This document shows, in pieces, positions 58,991-64,000 of a DNA stretch of 64,000 bases. The stretch comes from Leptobrachium leishanense. Lineage: Eukaryota > Chordata > Amphibia > Anura > Megophryidae. Where the stretch lies: NCBI GenBank assembly GCA_009667805.1, contig CM019064.1, positions 113,682,328 through 113,746,327 of the forward strand, read 5' to 3'. Both the position numbers and the translations under genes were made by a program. The notes beneath the pieces were generated by a model. The model saw only the letters and a list, made by a program, of their open reading frames with translations. It searched no databases and was not told where the DNA came from. The stretch's first letter is position 1. Every line of letters starts with the position of its first letter.

Positions 58991-59450
58991 ATTACTACTA
59001 GGCTTGTGCACCGATTTTTTTTTCGGTTCGATTCGGTTTGATTTTTCGGATTTTTAAACTTTCGATTCGGCTCGTTTCGACCGATTTCTGTTTCGATTCG
59101 GTTCGGCTCGACTCGTTTTTCGTGTACATATTTTTTCGGAATATCGACCATTTTTCGTATTTTCGTGTCACTTTGCTCGTTTTTGTATCGACTTTTCGTA
59201 ACTTCGGAAATTTTCGTTTTTTCGGAACGTCTGTTCTCCTTGTTTCAAAGCAATAAATTTCGATTTGACACATTTCAAGTCCATTCGAAAATTCCGAAAA
59301 TATTTCGTTTCGGCTCGGAAAACTTTTCGGATCTGCCATTTTCGGATCTAACAATTTTCGGAAATTCGGCTGCATCCGAAAACACGAATCGGGAAATTTC
59401 GTGAAAATTCCAAAATTCTGAAACCCGAAACGCACATCCCTAATTGCTAC
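58991..59450. mobile_element. hAT MITE, TTCGG-rich family, copy 3
   Basis: Element 58999-59442 has ends TAGGCTTGTGCACCGA and, inverted, TAGGGATGTGCGTTTCGG. Target duplications are ATTACTAC (58991-58998) and ATTGCTAC (59443-59450), 7 of 8 matching. Confidence 0.88.
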
Positions 59451-59787
59451 ATATTTGATAAATGTGTTCTCGGGGCACGCTGAAAGCAGGGGGCCACAAG
59501 TGGCTCATGGGAACATGTGTTGAGCACCTCTGCATTAAAACAATAGACGCATACTTTTCTAACACAATCAAAATCAAACTATGTATATAGGCTCTAATAA
59601 ATACATTGGCAAGAAAAAGTATGTGACCCCTTTAGAAATTACTGCATTTTTATATGAATTTATCGTAAAATTTGATTCGATGTTCATCTACAATACAGTA
59701 ATAAATAAACAATCTGTTTTAACTAATAACATACTAATTATTGTATTGTCCTTATTGAATACATAATTCAAATATTCACAGTATAGG

Positions 59788-60647
59788 TGTCACGGTGGCA
59801 GTACCACCAGGCACGCACCACCCTATACTTGCCCTCCGATCCTTGGAAGTGGTCGGTCTGTATATATATCCCTATGAATATAACTCGCAGGAAGGTGAGG
59901 CCTTGGTTCCTGAGAGAAGCCCCTATATGCAGAGATGCAGGGTAAACTGCAAGGACAGGTGAAAGCAAAGGGTTAACAAAAGACCTCTGTACGGCAATAC
60001 CAAAGATTCCCTGCACTGAAAGACCGGTCTTTAGGATAGCCGGATCTAATCTAAAGGAAAGTATTACCTTGAAGCCGTACAGAGTCTTTTGTTATATGCA
60101 GATGACAGGGTTACCTGGAAACGGTACAGGCAAGGAATATAGCATAGAATAGTCATAGAGGAAAGCCAAAGGTCATAACCAGAGAGAGTACGTCATACAG
60201 GATACAGGAATCAGAACCAGAAGGGAAGTCAGCCAAGCCAAAATCAGTAACCGGAGAATCTGAATGGAACATAAACAGCAAAACAAAATACAGCAATAGA
60301 CAGAACAAAATACACAGAAGGAACTGACATAAACTGGAACAGAAATAAGAGGCAATAACTGAACCAGGATTAACAAACGGAGGATATCAGGAACACAGCA
60401 AGGAGCTTTCAGGACACAGGCTGCAAGGAGACCAGGCAAAGGAAAATGACCCAGCAATGTCTTATGGGTACATAGCTCTAATATAGGCAGGGGAATCAGG
60501 CAAGGATCAACAGGTGAGCAGCACACAGAACACCAATTAACCCCTGGGAGGCCACCCAGGAATTGGCAGCAACAGAAACACAAGGGAAAAAACATATATA
60601 CAAATACAGAGGGCAGGAAGACAGATTTTCCAGCACAGAACGTGACA
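59788..60647 (-). repeat. Left LTR (3' LTR of the element)
   Basis: 860 bp, TG...CA ends. It reads the same as the right LTR apart from one missing G (AATCAGGCAAGG against AATCAGGGCAAGG). Near identity means recent insertion. Confidence 0.93.
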
Positions 60648-60733
60648 GTATCCCCTCCTCCATGGGTGACCCCAGGGCACCCAAGACATAAAACATGACA
60701 GACCGTGATCTGGTTTCCTGCTTCTAACACCAG

Positions 60734-63019
60734 TCACCAAAATCCATTAAGGACCCACTCAGTGTCGTCTTCCTCCTCCTCAAAACACATGAGCGCATTA
60801 GGGTCTTTCCTGATCATGGCCCAGTGTGCCTCACGGAACAACATCCCGCATGGGGATCGTATATAACCCTCGGGTACAGGGCTAGAATTAGGGATGTGGG
60901 TACCAGTCAGGCCACTACCCTGCTGGATCTCCTCACGATAGGCACAGAATACGGCATCAGACCCATCCTGGAGCGTGGTCTTCTTGGAACCAGATTGACT
61001 AGTGTTGGTCAGCTTCCCCCGTCTCCTCCTGGATCGAGACTTGGAAGGGGTGACCACCATACCTGACATGGCAACAGTGGGAGTAGGCTCGCCTACCTGT
61101 GCCTTACCATGAGGTTTGGAAATCCCGGACTCTCTGTGGGGCATGGGCACAATGGTGTTGCAATGTAGCTCTGGCACTGCTGACACACAGTTTGCCATGG
61201 ATCTGACTGGCAGCTTACCAGAATCAGACATCACTGTTACCACTGGCTTCGTGCCAGGATCAGGCAACATTGGTAGCGCATTGCCAGACGGAGACAGGAC
61301 TGGCTGCTCATTGCCAGACGGAGACAGGACTGGCTTCTCATTGCCAGACGGAGACAGGACTGGCTTCTCATTGCCAGACGGAGACAGGACTGGCTTCTCA
61401 TTGCCAGACGGAGACAGGACTGGCTTCTCATTGCCAGACGGAGACAGGACTGGCTTCTCATTGCCAGACGGAGACAGGACTGGCTTCTCATTGCCAGACG
61501 GAGACAGGACTGGCTTCTCATTGCCAGACGGAGACAGGACTGGCTTCTCATTGCCAGACGGAGACAGGACTGGCTTCTCATTGCCAGACGGAGACAGGAC
61601 TGGCTTCTCATTGCCAGACGGAGACAGGACTGGCTTCTCATTGCCAGACGGAGACAGGACTGGCTTCTCATTGCCAGACGGAGACAGGACTGGCTTCTCA
61701 TTGCCAGACGGAGACAGGACTGGCTTCTCATTGCCAGACGGAGACAGGACTGGCTTCTCATTGCCAGACGGAGACAGGACTGGCTTCTCATTGCCAGACG
61801 GAGACAGGACTGGCTTCTCATTGCCAGACGGAGACAGGACTGGCTTCTCATTGCCAGACGGAGACAGGACTGGCTTCTCATTGCCAGACGGAGACAGGAC
61901 TGGCTTCTCATTGCCAGACGGAGACAGGACTGGCTTCTCATTGCCAGACGGAGACAGGACTGGCTTCTCATTGCCAGACGGAGACAGGACTGGCTTCTCA
62001 TTGCCAGACGGAGACAGGACTGGCTTCTCATTGCCAGACGGAGACAGGACTGGCTTCTCATTGCCAGACGGAGACAGGACTGGCTTCTCATTGCCAGACG
62101 GAGACAGGACTGGCTTCTCATTGCCAGACGGAGACAGGACTGGCTTCTCATTGCCAATGGGCACTGGGGTTGCGGCTCTACATGTAATACACCCAGTAAC
62201 AATATGTAGGGACTGTCTTTTGGCTGCCAGTCGCTGCTCAGAACCAGCCAGTTGTGTCTTTAAACCCCTACAGCCATCAGAGGTATTCACATAAGTCTGA
62301 GGTTTATTATCGGATGCCCAGAGCGACATAACCTCCATGGGTACTTCATCCTCTGGCCTTGTGGCCAAAAAGGATTCATCCTTCATAGACTCATGTGCCT
62401 CTTTCTCAGACCTGGATTTCTCAGGAGGTCTGAACTCAAAGTGGGGTCTGGTGCCATCTGACTCCCCGCAGGGTCTGGCACCATCAGATCCCCTACGTGG
62501 TCTGGCACTATCCGACTCCCAGCTAGGTCTGGCGCCAGTGGATCTCATGCGTGGTCTAGCTTTAGCGATCTTACTGTGGGACATGGGCACAGTTGGCACT
62601 CGGCCAGTATCAGGACGCACAGACTCACCGCAAGTCTTGAGACGCACCGGCACTCCAGCCCCAGGACGCACCGGCACTCCAGCCCCAGGACGCACCGGCA
62701 CTCCAGCCCCAGGACGCACCGGCACTCCAGCCCCAGGACGCACCGGCACTCCAGCCCCAGGACGCACCGGCTTGAGGGGACAGCCAGACAAAAAGTGCAA
62801 CGAACTGGCACAATAAAAACAGAGATTGTACTCACGTCTTCTGTTCTTTTCATCAGGAGAAAGCGGACCACGAACTCTGCTTTCAAATGAAACCTGATTG
62901 CCAGAATCTAGACACAGGCTCAGTAACCCTTTGAGGTGAACCACAAATTCCTCAAACATGTGCAATAAGGTTTCCAACACGGTACACATCTCTGCGGGCT
63001 TATGTAATGGCTGGGTCAT
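60734..63019 (-). CDS. Gag-like protein, capsid-deleted and repeat-rich
   Basis: The open frame runs uninterrupted for 761 codons from the ATG at 63019 (an upstream in-frame ATG at 63250 lies within the LTR). A short N-terminus is followed by a zinc knuckle CX2CX4HX4C (CFYCASSLHFLSGC, residues 67-80), which in Gag binds RNA. Normal gypsy Gag has a capsid domain of some 200 residues before this point; here only about 65 residues precede it, so the capsid seems deleted. Then come five 8-residue repeats VPVRPGAG, four 9-residue repeats (SDGARP type), about 29 ten-residue repeats SGNEKPVLSP, and a basic tail ending in an acidic stretch (CFEEEEDDTEWVLNGFW). All repeats keep frame. Whether it is translated or useful is unknown. 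Confidence 0.7.
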   Translation of the reverse strand: MTQPLHKPAEMCTVLETLLHMFEEFVVHLKGLLSLCLDSGNQVSFESRVRGPLSPDEKNRRREYNLCFYCASSLHFLSGCPLKPVRPGAGVPVRPGAGVPVRPGAGVPVRPGAGVPVRPGAGVPVRLKTCGESVRPDTGRVPTVPMSHSKIAKARPRMRSTGARPSWESDSARPRRGSDGARPCGESDGTRPHFEFRPPEKSRSEKEAHESMKDESFLATRPEDEVPMEVMSLWASDNKPQTYVNTSDGCRGLKTQLAGSEQRLAAKRQSLHIVTGCITCRAATPVPIGNEKPVLSPSGNEKPVLSPSGNEKPVLSPSGNEKPVLSPSGNEKPVLSPSGNEKPVLSPSGNEKPVLSPSGNEKPVLSPSGNEKPVLSPSGNEKPVLSPSGNEKPVLSPSGNEKPVLSPSGNEKPVLSPSGNEKPVLSPSGNEKPVLSPSGNEKPVLSPSGNEKPVLSPSGNEKPVLSPSGNEKPVLSPSGNEKPVLSPSGNEKPVLSPSGNEKPVLSPSGNEKPVLSPSGNEKPVLSPSGNEKPVLSPSGNEKPVLSPSGNEKPVLSPSGNEKPVLSPSGNEQPVLSPSGNALPMLPDPGTKPVVTVMSDSGKLPVRSMANCVSAVPELHCNTIVPMPHRESGISKPHGKAQVGEPTPTVAMSGMVVTPSKSRSRRRRGKLTNTSQSGSKKTTLQDGSDAVFCAYREEIQQGSGLTGTHIPNSSPVPEGYIRSPCGMLFREAHWAMIRKDPNALMCFEEEEDDTEWVLNGFW
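61276..62155. repeat. 30-bp minisatellite, about 29 near-perfect units
   Basis: The unit contains GCCAGACGGAGACAGGACTG and GCTTCTCATT. Apart from the first unit (GCTGCTC) and the last border, all units read identically, so the array is very young or strongly homogenised. It encodes SGNEKPVLSP on the minus strand. Confidence 0.97.
62433..62545. repeat. 27-bp imperfect tandem repeat in gag-like frame
   Basis: Four units with GGTCTGGCACCATC-type words encode 9-residue SDGARP-type repeats. It is more diverged than the 30-bp array. Confidence 0.75.
62646..62768. repeat. 24-bp tandem repeat, five units
   Basis: Identical units with GGACGCACCGGCACTCCAGC encode VPVRPGAG on the minus strand, immediately C-terminal to the zinc knuckle. 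Confidence 0.92.
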
Positions 63020-63021
63020 TA

Positions 63022-63882
63022 TGTCACGGTGGCAGTACCACCAGGCACGCACCACCCTATACTTGCCCTCCGATCCTTGGAAGTGGTCGGTCTGTATATA
63101 TATCCCTATGAATATAACTCGCAGGAAGGTGAGGCCTTGGTTCCTGAGAGAAGCCCCTATATGCAGAGATGCAGGGTAAACTGCAAGGACAGGTGAAAGC
63201 AAAGGGTTAACAAAAGACCTCTGTACGGCAATACCAAAGATTCCCTGCACTGAAAGACCGGTCTTTAGGATAGCCGGATCTAATCTAAAGGAAAGTATTA
63301 CCTTGAAGCCGTACAGAGTCTTTTGTTATATGCAGATGACAGGGTTACCTGGAAACGGTACAGGCAAGGAATATAGCATAGAATAGTCATAGAGGAAAGC
63401 CAAAGGTCATAACCAGAGAGAGTACGTCATACAGGATACAGGAATCAGAACCAGAAGGGAAGTCAGCCAAGCCAAAATCAGTAACCGGAGAATCTGAATG
63501 GAACATAAACAGCAAAACAAAATACAGCAATAGACAGAACAAAATACACAGAAGGAACTGACATAAACTGGAACAGAAATAAGAGGCAATAACTGAACCA
63601 GGATTAACAAACGGAGGATATCAGGAACACAGCAAGGAGCTTTCAGGACACAGGCTGCAAGGAGACCAGGCAAAGGAAAATGACCCAGCAATGTCTTATG
63701 GGTACATAGCTCTAATATAGGCAGGGGAATCAGGGCAAGGATCAACAGGTGAGCAGCACACAGAACACCAATTAACCCCTGGGAGGCCACCCAGGAATTG
63801 GCAGCAACAGAAACACAAGGGAAAAAACATATATACAAATACAGAGGGCAGGAAGACAGATTTTCCAGCACAGAACGTGACA
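63022..63882 (-). repeat. Right LTR (5' LTR of the element)
   Basis: 861 bp, TG...CA ends. On the minus strand the LTR end CCACCGTGACA is followed by only TA before the gag-like ATG, so the usual TGG-starting primer-binding site is not seen. Confidence 0.93.
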
Positions 63883-64000
63883 ATAGGTTGGGTAACAGTA
63901 TGTAAAAACCCTATGCTAGTGACTTCAAGAAAAGCTAAATAGAGTTCGAAATTGGCAAACCTGGGGCCTTATTCCAAGGCTGCCGTGAATCAGAGCACTC

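Larger units (their letters stand above)
58173..59532. mobile_element. Possible hAT-Charlie-like element, nested insertions
   Basis: CAGTGCTGCACAAACCCTTTGGA at 58173 and GTTGAGCACCTCTG at 59532 look like inverted Charlie-type ends, and both carry GGGCCAC words near them. A SINE (58374-58535) and a hAT MITE (58999-59442) lie inside. No matching 8-bp duplication is visible, so pairing of the two ends is uncertain. Confidence 0.35.
59783..63887 (-). mobile_element. Young pol-less gypsy-type LTR retrotransposon, 4.1 kb
   Basis: Element 59788-63882 is flanked by perfect 5-bp duplications ATAGG (59783-59787 and 63883-63887). It has two LTRs of 860 and 861 bp that start TGTCACG and end CGTGACA. The gag-like frame runs on the minus strand, so the 5' LTR is the right one. 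A purine tract (GGAGGAGGGGATAC on the minus strand, 60648-60661) adjoins the 3' LTR, as expected for a polypurine tract. The internal region is 2,374 bp with no protease, reverse transcriptase or integrase. Movement would need enzymes supplied by another element. Confidence 0.93.

Noticed and set aside
60173..60730. Cysteine-rich, membrane-like minus-strand frame, repeated at 63407-63883
   Set aside because: It lies almost wholly within the LTR and recurs in the second LTR. LTR sequence does not normally encode such a protein and no domain is recognised.
61116..62294. Plus-strand frames of 392 and 305 residues and a second minus-strand frame of 321 residues across the 30-bp array
   Set aside because: These are shadow frames of the repeat. 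Only the minus-strand frame that continues into the zinc knuckle on one side and unique sequence on the other is credible.

Overview
The window is eukaryotic nuclear DNA, most likely from an anuran amphibian. It is AT-rich and gene-poor. It is packed with cut-and-paste DNA transposons and MITEs of the hAT, Tc1/mariner, PIF/Harbinger-like and TTAA-target types. It also holds CR1, L2-like and L1/Tx1-like LINEs, tRNA-derived SINEs, Penelope-like remnants and Ty3/gypsy-type LTR elements. There is no operon structure and no conserved host protein gene that I can recognise. All recognisable coding sequence belongs to transposable elements, and nearly all of it is broken. The species call is an inference from repeat content.

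Layout. 1-0.5 kb: MITE fragments. 1.0-3.57 kb: a 21-bp minisatellite interrupted at a TTAA by a 1,237-bp element made of a chain of hairpins. 3.6-5.5 kb: degenerate repeat and a frameshifted LINE reverse transcriptase. 5.9-7.5 kb: a second hairpin-chain element carrying a 458-bp insertion with a hammerhead-ribozyme-like motif. 8.2-9.5 kb: two MITEs. 9.9-11.05 kb: a foldback element carrying a CR1 3' end. 11.4-12.5 kb: Harbinger-like MITEs. 12.9-15 kb: an L2-like LINE split by a third hairpin-chain element. 16.7-18 kb: an L1 5' end and SINEs. 19.9-29.4 kb: a nest in which a Harbinger-like MITE is split by a 7.67-kb hAT transposon, whose transposase is split by a second hAT element. 29.95-31.57 kb: a Tc1-like transposon. 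31.6-34.7 kb: more MITEs.

35.6-36.4 kb is the only stretch that resembles a host promoter and first exon. 37-43.7 kb holds scattered fragments and a SINE. 43.7-46.4 kb: a second Tc1-like transposon, split by a long inverted-repeat insertion that itself carries a MITE. 46.7-52 kb: MITEs, tandem repeats, CR1, a Penelope-like remnant and an LTR fragment. 52.8-55.8 kb: an L1/Tx1-like LINE on the minus strand, split by a hAT MITE. 56.6-59.5 kb: MITEs and a SINE. 59.79-63.88 kb: a young, pol-less LTR retrotransposon with near-identical LTRs and a gag-like frame dominated by in-frame tandem repeats.

Target-site duplications visible in the sequence define many of the boundaries exactly and give the order of several insertions. 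In two cases an empty site is also present in the window. The parts do not form a working pathway; the structure is a layered record of transposition.
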